NCBI GenBank assembly: GCA_020722305.1 | Contig: DYLB01000001.1 | Location: forward strand, 1,668 to 43,755 | Direction: 5' to 3' | From: Anaerolinea thermophila | GTDB taxonomy: Bacteria; Chloroflexota; Anaerolineae; Anaerolineales; Villigracilaceae | DNA length: 42,088 bases | In this document: in pieces, positions 31,952 through 39,453 of the stretch | Layout: each line of letters begins with the position of its first letter | Numbering within the stretch: the first letter of the stretch is position 1 | Program-made: the position numbers and the translations under genes | Notes under the pieces: model-generated | The model's input: the letters and a program-made list of their open reading frames with translations, nothing else | The model's database searches: none | What the model was told of the DNA's origin: nothing

Positions 31952-32031
31952 CAGTATTCAGTATTCAGTAGCCAGTGTTCAGTAGTCAGTATTCAGTAAT
32001 CAGTGAGCAGTAACCAGTATTTAGTGAACAG
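31952..32031. repeat. CAGTNNN heptad array downstream of the Fe-S oxidoreductase
   Basis: Eleven consecutive 7-bp units (CAGTATT, CAGTAGC, CAGTGTT, CAGTAAT and similar; the last is TAGTGAA) plus a final CAG. The array begins one base after the stop codon and ends at the broken HicB gene, whose 5' end it replaces. Confidence 0.92.
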
Positions 32032-32041
32032 ACAGCGCGAG

Positions 32042-32358
32042 GGTGGGAGCGCCGTCGAGATGATTCGCGAGGCGATGCGCGGCTGGATTAGCGTGGCGCT
32101 CGAAGACGGGATTCCCGTCCCGGAGCCAAAACCCGATGAAGACTACAGCGGCAAGTTCGTCGTGCGCGTCCCCCGCTCCCTGCACCGCAGTTGGCCGAAG
32201 CCGCCGAGCGCGAAGGCGTCAGCCTGAACCAGTTCATCAACGTGGCGCTGGGCATCGCAGTCGGGCGGGCGACCGCGCCCCAACCGCTTACCGATCCCGT
32301 GGGCGAGCGCCAACCGCAAATGGCGGTGCGGGAGAAGAAAATAAAACGCAAGAAGTAA
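32042..32358 (+). pseudogene. HicB-family antitoxin remnant: 5'-truncated and frameshifted
   Basis: The first part encodes SAVEMIREAMRGWISVALEDG and VPEPKPDEDYSGKFVVRVPRSLHR, the C-terminal part of the HicB core. Near 32186-32190 one base (probably C) is missing. In the next frame the protein continues LAEAAEREGVSLNQFINVALGIAVGR, the ribbon-helix-helix DNA-binding end. The N-terminal half is absent and replaced by the CAGTNNN array, and no HicA toxin is nearby. It is a degraded gene; a sequencing error could explain the frameshift but not the truncation. Confidence 0.85.
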
Positions 32359-32361
32359 ACC

Positions 32362-32394
32362 AAAAGGAGAGCAGCCAAAACCGCTCTCCTTTTT
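32362..32394 (+). terminator. Intrinsic terminator after the hicB remnant
   Basis: AAAAGGAGAGC and GCTCTCCTTTT form an 11-bp stem with a 10-nt loop, followed by further T. It lies 3 nt after the stop. On the other strand the A-run gives a T-run too, so it may also end the convergent gene at 32425. Confidence 0.88.
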
Positions 32395-32424
32395 CTCAAC
32401 CTGGTTTCCGGGCCGCCCTCTTGC

Positions 32425-32655
32425 CTAGAACGGCAGCTTCACACCGACCATCTTCAGCCCGGCGTAAATCAGCAGCAAGCCGACGATGGCTACCCAGGGC
32501 AATTTCTCGAACAAGAGCAGCAGCACGTCCCAGCCGGTGGCCTGGCCGAGCGACAATCCGCTGGCCGGGCTGATGACTCCCAGCCAGACCAGCACGCTCA
32601 GGATGACGCAGGCGATCCCCAGGAAAATCAGAATATAACCGGTAACTTTTTGCAT
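32425..32655 (-). CDS. Small membrane protein with two helices
   Basis: 76 residues from ATG 32655: two membrane segments (about 6-27 and 48-70) separated by a short loop. There are no motifs I recognise; it resembles small YtpI- or DUF-type integral proteins. GAGGAGG 6 nt before the ATG and a well-spaced promoter upstream support a real, expressed gene. Confidence 0.75.
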   Translation of the reverse strand: MQKVTGYILIFLGIACVILSVLVWLGVISPASGLSLGQATGWDVLLLLFEKLPWVAIVGLLLIYAGLKMVGVKLPF

Positions 32656-32696
32656 TGCAGACCTCCTCAAGTTGGCAGGGTGGATGAATTACCTAC

Positions 32697-32725
32697 ATGA
32701 TACCCATTTCTGTAGCGATAAGCAA
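32697..32725 (-). promoter_or_regulatory. Promoter of the small membrane protein gene
   Basis: On the minus strand: TTGCTT (32725-32720), a 17-nt spacer, TATCAT (32702-32697). The predicted leader is about 35 nt. The rest of 32656-32767 holds nothing else that I can see. Confidence 0.6.
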
Positions 32726-32767
32726 CAGACATTCGACGAGTTCAGGGCAAAGATTCGGAATTCTTCT

Positions 32768-33904
32768 TCAAATTCGATCCAGACAGCGTTTCAACCGGAT
32801 GACGCCCTCTTCCAGCTCTTCCTCCCGGTAGAAACAGAAAGCGAGCCGGACGTAATCCTGCATCCCGTTTCGACTGGAGAACAGCGCCCCCTGACGGATA
32901 CCGACCTCGAACGCCTGGGCCTCGCGGCGCAGTTCAGCCGCGTCCACGCCGGGCAGGCGGACCCAGAAGAAGAATCCGCCCTGCGGAAGGGTGTATTCGG
33001 CCTGCGGCAAGTAGCGGCGCAGGACTGCATCCAGGGCCTCGAGACGGCGGGCATATTCCAGGCGCAGGTGGGCGATGTTCTCCGCCAGGCTGCCGGATTC
33101 GACCATCCCGCGCACAACGGCAGAGGTGAACGGGGCCATCCCCCCGCCGCTGTCGAGCAGGCCGCCGCCTGCCAGCCGCTCGATGACCTTTGCGTGCGCC
33201 TGGATCCATCCCAGCCGCAGGCCGGGGGCCAGGATTTTGGAAAAGGAATTGACCGAGATGACCTGCTCCACGTCCGCGGCAAAGGCCGCGAAAGGCTGCG
33301 GAGGCTCCTGGCGGTAGTGGAGGAACTGGTACACCTCGTCAGCCACGATCAGGAAGTTATGGCGCCGGGCCAGTTCGACCAGCTTTTCGCGTCGGGACTG
33401 CGAGAGGGTCCGCCCGCTGGGGTTCTGAAAGGCCGGGATGGTGTAAACGAATTTCGGACGGGACTCGGCTAATTCTGCCTCCAGCGCATCCAGGCGCAGG
33501 CCGTCGGCGTCCATCGGGATGGGAACGACCCGCAGGCCGTGATCGGCGAAAATGCGCAAGGCCAGGAAGTAAGACGGCTCCTCGGCGAAGATCACGTCAC
33601 CAGGGCGGGTGTAGAGGGAGCAGATCAGGTCGAGGGCCGAGGAAGCACCTGCGGTCACGAAGAGCAGGCCCGGGTCCACGTGTGAGCCGCAGGCCGTCGA
33701 GAGGAAATCCGCCAGGGCGCGGCGGAAGTTGCCGTCCCCCGCTTCCGCGCCGTATTGCAGGGTCCGCCGGTCACCCGTAGCGAAATAGGTCTCGGCGGAA
33801 CGGTGGAGCAGTTCCATCGGGAGCAGGTCGAAATCAGGGTCGCCCATGCCCAGGTCAATGAAACCGGGCGGGAGGTTGATTTGGGTGAGGGGGAGTTCGG
33901 TCAT
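32768..33904 (-). CDS. PLP-dependent aminotransferase, class I/II (Aro8/LysN-like)
   Basis: 378 residues from ATG 33904. Fold-type I motifs: TAGASSALDLICSLYTRPGD, IPAFQNPSGRTLSQSRREKLVELA, LIVADEVYQFLHY (Asp189, Tyr192), SVNSFSKILAPGLRLGW with the PLP lysine Lys223, and GGFFFWVRLPG. This subgroup includes 2-aminoadipate, aromatic and branched-chain aminotransferases; the substrate is not readable here. The ATGA overlap with the upstream DUF2723 gene sets the start and shows translational coupling. Confidence 0.9.
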   Translation of the reverse strand: MTELPLTQINLPPGFIDLGMGDPDFDLLPMELLHRSAETYFATGDRRTLQYGAEAGDGNFRRALADFLSTACGSHVDPGLLFVTAGASSALDLICSLYTRPGDVIFAEEPSYFLALRIFADHGLRVVPIPMDADGLRLDALEAELAESRPKFVYTIPAFQNPSGRTLSQSRREKLVELARRHNFLIVADEVYQFLHYRQEPPQPFAAFAADVEQVISVNSFSKILAPGLRLGWIQAHAKVIERLAGGGLLDSGGGMAPFTSAVVRGMVESGSLAENIAHLRLEYARRLEALDAVLRRYLPQAEYTLPQGGFFFWVRLPGVDAAELRREAQAFEVGIRQGALFSSRNGMQDYVRLAFCFYREEELEEGVIRLKRCLDRI

Positions 33905-35370
33905 GGCATTCGGCAGTTGTATTCTTCGGAGGTGAAGCAGCTTATATCGCAGATCGGGCGGGATGCGTTGGCGCGGATGATCGCTTCTTTCCACAAAATA
34001 TCGTCGGGAAAATTGGTGGATGGATAGGTTTCACGCAGGGATTCGGCGTACCAGTCGAAGTGGATCAGGTCGGTGGCGATGACGGTCAGGTCTGGGCGCT
34101 GGTGGAGGGCAAAATGAAAATACCAGAGGGCAAAGATGGCCCGGTCGCCGTCGGCAAAGATGACGGCGTTTTCGGGGAGCGATTCCATCATCCGGGTGCC
34201 GAAATCCTCGGCGCGGGCGTCGCGGGAGGCGTCCACCTGGGGCCAGCGGGAAAGGGTCAGGAGCAGGAAAAAGACCGGGAGCAAGAGCCAGGCCAGGGTC
34301 CGGAACGAGCGGGCGTGGCGTCCCGCAGCGCGGCTCAATCCCCCGATCCCCAACCCGATCCAGACCGAAAAGGCCAAAAAGACCGGGATCAGGTAGACGT
34401 AGGAGTCGAACGAGGTGTAAAAGACGGTGAACAGGGAAAAGATGACGGCGGTGTAGAGGGTGATGAAATGCAGGCGGGTGGGCTTGAAGAAAAAGATCAG
34501 GCCGGTGAAGGCGAGGCTGAGGCCGGGCAGGTCGAATTGCCGGACGAGCAGGGCAGCGATGGCCTGGAAGCGTTGGAGGGCATCCGCCAGACCGGTGTCG
34601 AACAAGCGCCCCTGGTACAGTTCGCCGGTGACCAGCCACAGGAAATTTCCCAGGCTGACGGGGTTTCCCCAGTTGACCGGAGAGCGGGAGAGCGCCCGCA
34701 GGGGCAGCGTGAGATAAACCAGCAGCCCTGCGACCAGCCAGGCGGCCACCCGGCCCAGGGACTTCCAGGCGATCTTCCGGTCAGCGCTCCAGCCGCCGGT
34801 CAGGAGGGCGACCGGGAGCAGGAAGACCGCGGTCAGGTGGTTGCCGACGGCCAGGCCGGTGACCAGGCCGCGCAGCCGGTCGAGGCGCTCCGGGACCCGG
34901 GGCGGGGGCCGGAGGGCGAGGAAAATGGTCAGGGCGACGAAGGCCGCGTGGAGGGTGTAGACCTCGGTGATGACCGCTTGCGACCAGAATATCGGCGAAA
35001 GCCCAAAGGACAGCCCTGCGAAAAAACCGGCCATCTGGTCGCCTGCGGCCGAGGAGACGGGCAGGCCGGTGACGATCCCGTAGACCAGCACGGAAGCGGC
35101 GACGGCCGCCAGGGCGGAGAGCAGGTTGGTCCGCAAGGCGAGCGGGCCGAGCGGAATGTATTGGAATACTCTCGCAATCAGCAGGTAAACCGGGTAGCCG
35201 CTCGGGTGCGGGACCCCCCCGGTCGCGGTGGCGGTGATCAGGTCGCCCCCGTCGGCGCCGTCGTTGGCCCAGGTCAGGCCGGGGGCGAGGGTAGCCAGGT
35301 AAATGGAAAACAACCCCCCAGCCAAAATCACCGGCAGGGCATAACGAGAGAACAGGCTGGAGGGCTTCAT
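33901..35370 (-). CDS. DUF2723 membrane protein, probable protein O-mannosyltransferase-like glycosyltransferase
   Basis: 489 residues, about ten membrane helices. The family motif LAPGLTWANDGADGGDLITA followed by GVPHPSGYPVYLL is characteristic of DUF2723 (GT-C fold). A soluble C-terminal part (about 385-489) carries ENAVIFADGDRAIFALWYF. GT-C enzymes use lipid-linked sugars; the acceptor is unknown. It lies 12 nt after the phosphatase gene and overlaps the aminotransferase by 4 nt. Confidence 0.88.
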   Translation of the reverse strand: MKPSSLFSRYALPVILAGGLFSIYLATLAPGLTWANDGADGGDLITATATGGVPHPSGYPVYLLIARVFQYIPLGPLALRTNLLSALAAVAASVLVYGIVTGLPVSSAAGDQMAGFFAGLSFGLSPIFWSQAVITEVYTLHAAFVALTIFLALRPPPRVPERLDRLRGLVTGLAVGNHLTAVFLLPVALLTGGWSADRKIAWKSLGRVAAWLVAGLLVYLTLPLRALSRSPVNWGNPVSLGNFLWLVTGELYQGRLFDTGLADALQRFQAIAALLVRQFDLPGLSLAFTGLIFFFKPTRLHFITLYTAVIFSLFTVFYTSFDSYVYLIPVFLAFSVWIGLGIGGLSRAAGRHARSFRTLAWLLLPVFFLLLTLSRWPQVDASRDARAEDFGTRMMESLPENAVIFADGDRAIFALWYFHFALHQRPDLTVIATDLIHFDWYAESLRETYPSTNFPDDILWKEAIIRANASRPICDISCFTSEEYNCRMP

Positions 35371-35382
35371 CGGAGGGTAAGC

Positions 35383-35859
35383 TCATCGGGCAAGCGACCG
35401 GGCCAGCCGGACGATCCTGGCGGAGCCGTTGCAAATCAGCGTCTTCAGTTCCCGCGCCACTTCATTGGGGTCTGTGTCCGGTTTTGCCGGGTCGGGGATA
35501 TCGTAAGGGACTCCCTCGACGATTGCGGAAAGCAGGTGAATCCTGTTCCGCATGGACGGGAACTCGTTCTCCAAAGCCTCTTTATGCCCGGCCTCCATCA
35601 CGATGCACAGGTCGAAGCCGGAGAGCAGGTCGAGGTCAACCTGGCGGGTACGGTGGTTTTCGAGTCCCCGCAGGCCAAGCTCCCTGGCGGCCCGGACCAC
35701 GAACTGGGTCGCCGGGAACCCGGGCGGGGTCCAGGTCCCGGCGCTTTCCACACGCCAATCGCCCTCCGGCCGGGTCAATTCAAGCTGCTGTAAAAGCAGC
35801 CCGGCCGCAAGCGGGGAGCGGAACTGGTTGGCGGTGCAAACGAACAAGACAGACGGCAT
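35383..35859 (-). CDS. Low-molecular-weight protein tyrosine phosphatase family
   Basis: 158 residues with the P-loop VLFVCTANQFRSPLAAGLL (Cys8, Arg14, the C-x5-R motif) and the general-acid loop YDIPDPAKPDTDP. Such enzymes dephosphorylate tyrosine, often on BY-kinases that control polysaccharide export; some relatives are arsenate reductases. Upstream of a glycosyltransferase, a role in envelope-glycan control is plausible (inference). No kinase is in the window. Confidence 0.9.
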   Translation of the reverse strand: MPSVLFVCTANQFRSPLAAGLLLQQLELTRPEGDWRVESAGTWTPPGFPATQFVVRAARELGLRGLENHRTRQVDLDLLSGFDLCIVMEAGHKEALENEFPSMRNRIHLLSAIVEGVPYDIPDPAKPDTDPNEVARELKTLICNGSARIVRLARSLAR

Positions 35860-35964
35860 GTTGTCCTATACCCGAGGCAGGGGATCGAGACTCCGGCCGG
35901 CACGGCAGGTTGGTCTGTAGCATTACCCTTGAGACTCTATCACAACCGCGAAGATTTTGGGAGG

Positions 35965-36016
35965 CCGAAGTCTCCAAGCTTCGGGAAACGGCCGACAACT
36001 GGAGTTGTCGGACTCC
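35965..36016. repeat. Two GGAG-loop palindromes, head to head
   Basis: CCGAAG-TCTCCAAG-CTTCGG (35965-35984) and CCGACAACTGGAGTTGTCGG (35992-36011). Read in opposite directions, both are hairpins with GGAG in or at the loop, followed by CCTCC or ACTCC, matching the elements at 14743 and 22291. The rest of 35860-36178 holds no gene that I can see. Confidence 0.75.
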
Positions 36017-36178
36017 CCATGCTTTTAGTTGCAGCAGTTGTTTGCAAAACCGGTTTATGCTAAGATATTAGTGCTTCATGGAAACATCAACGCTTTCAGA
36101 CTTTGAAAGTGATCCGCGGGAGTGATGACCCACATACCAGAGAGTCAACCATCAGACCGCTTGCGCGGATGATCGAAG

Positions 36179-36184
36179 TATAAT
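36179..36184 (+). promoter_or_regulatory. -10 box of the response regulator gene
   Basis: A consensus TATAAT with no convincing -35 at 16-18 nt. A leader of about 40 nt follows, with AAGGG before the ATG. Confidence 0.45.
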
Positions 36185-36230
36185 ACACGCCACCTGCCAA
36201 AGAAATTGACCGCCGTACAGAAGGGATGTC

Positions 36231-36935
36231 ATGGCAAAAAAAGTCTTGATTATTGATGATGATCCCGAGGTGGGGAAAATCGTCAAAGCAATTTTGAAAC
36301 CTCTGGATTTGACCCTCTATCAAGGCTATTCCGGCCCTGAGGGGTTGAAGCTCGCCTACGAGATACACCCCGACCTGGTCATCCTCGACGTGATGATGCC
36401 CGATATGGATGGCTTCGACGTATGTACGCGCCTGCGCGAGATGTCAACCGTGCCCATCCTGATGCTGACCGCCCGCAGCAACGAAAGAGACATCGTTCAG
36501 GGCTTCAATGTGGGGGTGGATGATTTCGTCAAAAAGCCTTTCAACAAGAACGAGTTCGAGGCCCGGGTGCGCGCCCTGCTCAGGCGTTCGAAAAACAGCG
36601 CCTCCAGCGCAAGCAGTTACATTACACATTACGCGGATTCCGTGCTGGAAATCGACCTGGAGAAACAGGTTGTAAAGATCCACGGTGAGCTTGTAGACCT
36701 TTCCCCCCGGGAATTCAGCCTGCTGGCCTGCCTCGTCCGCGACCAGGGCAGGATCATTACTCACCGCGAATTGGTGCGCGAAATATGGGGAGAACAGTAC
36801 GCGATGGATTCATCCTTGTCATCGCTCTATGTTTACTACCTCAGGAAAAAACTGAAGGACGGTGAAAACGGGCATCAATACATAAAAACGCTCTGGGGCA
36901 GGGGATACTGGTTCGAGCCGCGGCCGGAAGAATAG
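36231..36935 (+). CDS. OmpR/PhoB-family response regulator (orphan)
   Basis: 234 residues. Receiver domain (1-118): acidic pocket IIDDDPE, phosphorylation site Asp53 in LVILDVMMPDMDGFDV, LMLTA, and VKKPFNK (the conserved Lys). Winged-helix DNA-binding domain (about 138-230): LSPREFSLLACLVRDQGRII, TLWGRGYWFEP. The linker contains SSASSYITHYADS, which looks like a translated spacer repeat. No sensor kinase is adjacent. The polysaccharide operon 217 nt downstream is separated by a terminator. Confidence 0.95.
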   Translation: MAKKVLIIDDDPEVGKIVKAILKPLDLTLYQGYSGPEGLKLAYEIHPDLVILDVMMPDMDGFDVCTRLREMSTVPILMLTARSNERDIVQGFNVGVDDFVKKPFNKNEFEARVRALLRRSKNSASSASSYITHYADSVLEIDLEKQVVKIHGELVDLSPREFSLLACLVRDQGRIITHRELVREIWGEQYAMDSSLSSLYVYYLRKKLKDGENGHQYIKTLWGRGYWFEPRPEE

Positions 36936-37000
36936 AGTCTTTTCAATCTGGGGGCAAACCAATTTCAAAGAGAATTCAAAGAATTAAAAAGAATATTCCC

Positions 37001-37049
37001 GCTATTGTGTAATGGAAGGCAACATGCGCCTTTTGTCACAATAGCTTTT
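37001..37049 (+). terminator. Terminator of the response regulator gene
   Basis: GCTATTGTG (37001-37009) pairs with CACAATAGC (37037-37045), and inner arms AAGGC/GCCTT extend the stem; TTTTC follows. It separates the regulator from the operon at 37153. Confidence 0.7.
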
Positions 37050-37091
37050 CGTTCGGGAGGGACCGCCATGCGCCAGAAATGCGCTTCGGAA

Positions 37092-37128
37092 AACACCCCT
37101 TGCTTGGGGAGGGTGTTGTTTGATATTT
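37092..37128 (+). promoter_or_regulatory. Hairpin and probable promoter ahead of the polysaccharide operon
   Basis: AACACCC and GGGTGTT form a hairpin (37092-37117) with inner CCCC/GGGG. Overlapping it, TTGCTT (37100-37105) with a 16-nt spacer and GATATT (37122-37127) form a plausible promoter giving a leader of about 20 nt. The two readings cannot be separated by eye. Confidence 0.45.
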
Positions 37129-37152
37129 CACGCACAGAAACAGGGAGGATCC

Positions 37153-37902
37153 ATGCAAAAAGAGATTAACCCAGCTTCTATCCATAAATTCAATCCCCGC
37201 ACCTTGCGAATGGCCGTTTCTCGCCGGGACGCTTACTACATCGTTAAAAGACTCCTGGATCTTGGATGCGCCTTGGGGTTGTTGATCTTGCTCGCCCCGC
37301 TCATGCTGCTGGTGGCCCTGGTCATTTTCCTTTACTCGCCCGGGCCGGTCTTCTTCACCCAGGAGCGTGTCGGCGCCCGCAGGATCGGACATGGCGAGGG
37401 GGCATATTGGAAACGCGTGACTTTCAAAGTCATCAAGTTCCGCACCATGAAGGTCAACTCGGACTCGTCCATTCACCAGAATTACGTCAAGGCGCTGATC
37501 GAGAACAACCACGAAAAGATGGCCTCCATTCAGGGGCAGGATACGAAGGTCAGGAAACTAATCAACGACCCGCGCCTCATCCGCCCCGGGGCCTTGCTGC
37601 GCAAACTCAGCATTGACGAACTGCCCCAACTGTGGAACGTGGTGCGCGGCGATATGAGCCTCGTCGGCCCTCGCCCGGCCATCCCCTACGAAGTGGATCT
37701 GTATAAACCCTGGCACCTGAAAAGGCTGGAAGCCCAGCCTGGGATCACCGGCCTCCAACAGGTCACGGCCCGCTGTACCACCGATTTCGACGAACAAGTC
37801 AAGTTGGACATCCAATACATCGAAAACCAGTCACTTTGGCTGGATATCAAAATTGCTTTCAAAACCCCGCTGGCAATCATCTCCGCCAGGGGCGCTTACT
37901 AA
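37153..37902 (+). CDS. Polyprenyl-phosphate sugar-1-phosphate transferase (bacterial sugar transferase)
   Basis: 249 residues from ATG 37153 (GGGAGG 4 nt upstream). N-terminal membrane hairpin KRLLDLGCALGLLILLAPLML; then SPGPVFFTQERVG, FKVIKFRTMK, RKLSIDELPQLWNVVRGDMSLVGPRPA and PGITGLQQVTAR, the hallmarks of monotopic phosphoglycosyl transferases. It attaches a sugar phosphate to the lipid carrier and starts glycan assembly. It is first in an operon of sugar-nucleotide genes. The donor sugar is unknown. Confidence 0.94.
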   Translation: MQKEINPASIHKFNPRTLRMAVSRRDAYYIVKRLLDLGCALGLLILLAPLMLLVALVIFLYSPGPVFFTQERVGARRIGHGEGAYWKRVTFKVIKFRTMKVNSDSSIHQNYVKALIENNHEKMASIQGQDTKVRKLINDPRLIRPGALLRKLSIDELPQLWNVVRGDMSLVGPRPAIPYEVDLYKPWHLKRLEAQPGITGLQQVTARCTTDFDEQVKLDIQYIENQSLWLDIKIAFKTPLAIISARGAY

Positions 37903-37926
37903 CGCAACAATTGGAGGATTGAAAGT

Positions 37927-38961
37927 ATGAACACCTTGGACGTAAAAACCCTCAATGTTGGGATCATCGGATATGGCTATTGGGGACCAAACCTGACTCG
38001 CAACTTCTTCGAAATCCCGATGTCGGAACTGGTCGCCATATCCGATCTCAAGGGAGACCGGCTCCAACGCGCCCGCACCCTCTACCCGGATGTCGTGACC
38101 ACACCGGACTATACTGAACTCTTCGACATGGACCTGGACGCGGTCGTGATCTCTACGCCGCCCGCCACACACTATCCACTCGCCAAGGAATGCCTGGAGC
38201 ACGGCCTGCACGTGCTGGTCGAAAAGCCCCTCACCCTGAACAGCGAACACGCCGAGGAACTGATCAACCTGGCCGCGTCCAAAGGCCTGACGCTCATGGT
38301 GGGGCATACCTTCGAATACAACTCCGCAGTGATGGCCCTCAAGAATTACATCAACAATGGGGAACTTGGGGATATTTATTACCTCGACGCCGCACGCCTG
38401 AACCTGGGCCTGTTCCAAAAAGATTCGAACGTACTCTGGGACCTGGCTCCCCACGACATCTCCATCCTGCTCTACCTGCTCGGCGAGAAGCCCATCTCGG
38501 TCAGCGCCCAGGGGATGCAGAGCATATTCGAAGGCATTTACGATGTGGCTTACATGAACCTGGTCTTCCCCAACCGGGTGTCGGCCTACATCCACGTCAG
38601 TTGGCTCGACCCCTGCAAAGTGCGCCGGGTCACTGTTGTGGGCAGCAAAAAGATGATCGTCTACAACGACATGGAAGCCGAACAAAAGCTGAAAATCTAC
38701 GACAAAGGCGTAGATATGCCCACCTATACCAACGGGGGGTTCAGCGAATTCCTGTGCAGCTACCGTTCAGGCGATATTCTCATCCCAAAGATCCAACTGG
38801 TCGAACCGCTGCGCCAGGAATGCCAGCATTTCCTGGACAGCATCGTCAACCACGAGCCGCCTTGCAGCGACGGGGACGACGGCTTGAGCGTGATCAAGAT
38901 CCTGGAGGCGGCCCAGCGTTCGATGGCCAACGGCTCGACCCACGAGGTGATCCAATGGTAA
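37927..38961 (+). CDS. Gfo/Idh/MocA-family NAD-dependent sugar dehydrogenase
   Basis: 344 residues. N-terminal Rossmann fold NVGIIGYGYWGPNLTRNFFE; DAVVISTPPATHYPLAKECL; EKPLTLNSEHAEELI (the conserved Lys-Pro); TLMVGHTFEYNSAVMALKNYI; then WDLAPHDISILLYLLGE. The last segment and the neighbours resemble WlbA/WbpB, which oxidise the 3-position of UDP-GlcNAc(A). GGAGG 9 nt before the ATG. The stop overlaps the acyltransferase start by 7 nt. Confidence 0.9.
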   Translation: MNTLDVKTLNVGIIGYGYWGPNLTRNFFEIPMSELVAISDLKGDRLQRARTLYPDVVTTPDYTELFDMDLDAVVISTPPATHYPLAKECLEHGLHVLVEKPLTLNSEHAEELINLAASKGLTLMVGHTFEYNSAVMALKNYINNGELGDIYYLDAARLNLGLFQKDSNVLWDLAPHDISILLYLLGEKPISVSAQGMQSIFEGIYDVAYMNLVFPNRVSAYIHVSWLDPCKVRRVTVVGSKKMIVYNDMEAEQKLKIYDKGVDMPTYTNGGFSEFLCSYRSGDILIPKIQLVEPLRQECQHFLDSIVNHEPPCSDGDDGLSVIKILEAAQRSMANGSTHEVIQW

Positions 38962-39446
38962 ACGCCGAATTCGCCCGCATCGCCCCGGACGTGAAACTGG
39001 GCCGCGATGTCCGGATTTACGCTTTCGTCAACCTGTACGGCTGCGAGATCGGCGACGAAAGCAAGGTCGGGACCTTCGTCGAGATCCAGAAAGGCGTCCG
39101 GATCGGTAGGCGGGTCAAGGTCTCGAGCCATTCCTTCATCTGCGAGGGCGTCACCATCGAGGACGAGGTCTTTATCGGGCATGGCGTCATGTTCATCAAT
39201 GACAAATACCCGCGAGCCACTACCGGGTCCGGGGCGCTGCAAACCGAAACCGATTGGGTCTGCATCCCAACCCTGGTCAAGGCACGCGCCTCCATCGGCA
39301 GCAATGCTACGATCCTGTGCGGCGTTACCATCGGCGAGGGCGCCCTGGTCGGGGCCGGGAGCGTGGTCACTCGCGATGTGCCGCCGGGCGCTATCGTTGC
39401 GGGCAATCCTGCCCGGCCTATCCCAAGCAAGGAAATGAGAAAGTGA
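38955..39446 (+). CDS. Left-handed beta-helix acyltransferase (WbpD/WlbB-like)
   Basis: 163 residues made of hexapeptide repeats ([LIV]-G-x4 style): IGDESKVGTFVEIQKGVRIG, SSHSFICEGVTIEDEVFIGHGVMFINDKYP, and IGSNATILCGVTIGEGALVGAGSVVTRDVPPG. It ends in the usual AGNPARPI. Such proteins acetylate an amino sugar using acetyl-CoA. ATG 38955 overlaps the dehydrogenase stop and has GAGG upstream; a longer in-frame extension is a shadow of the dehydrogenase gene. Confidence 0.92.
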   Translation: MVNAEFARIAPDVKLGRDVRIYAFVNLYGCEIGDESKVGTFVEIQKGVRIGRRVKVSSHSFICEGVTIEDEVFIGHGVMFINDKYPRATTGSGALQTETDWVCIPTLVKARASIGSNATILCGVTIGEGALVGAGSVVTRDVPPGAIVAGNPARPIPSKEMRK

Positions 39447-39453
39447 GGAAAGC

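Noticed and set aside
31952..32031. Phage attachment site or integron recombination site
   Set aside because: No integrase or tRNA gene is near, and the unit is a simple 7-bp tandem repeat.
32003..32227. Intact small gene (74 codons) starting in the CAGTNNN array
   Set aside because: Its 5' part is repeat, and its 3' end runs out of the HicB frame at the frameshift; better described as a pseudogene.
36950..37000. GGGGGCAAACC motif resembling the start of a c-di-GMP-I riboswitch
   Set aside because: The obligatory partner (GGGACGCAAAGCC-type) and the second stem are absent, and the segment precedes a terminator of the upstream gene.
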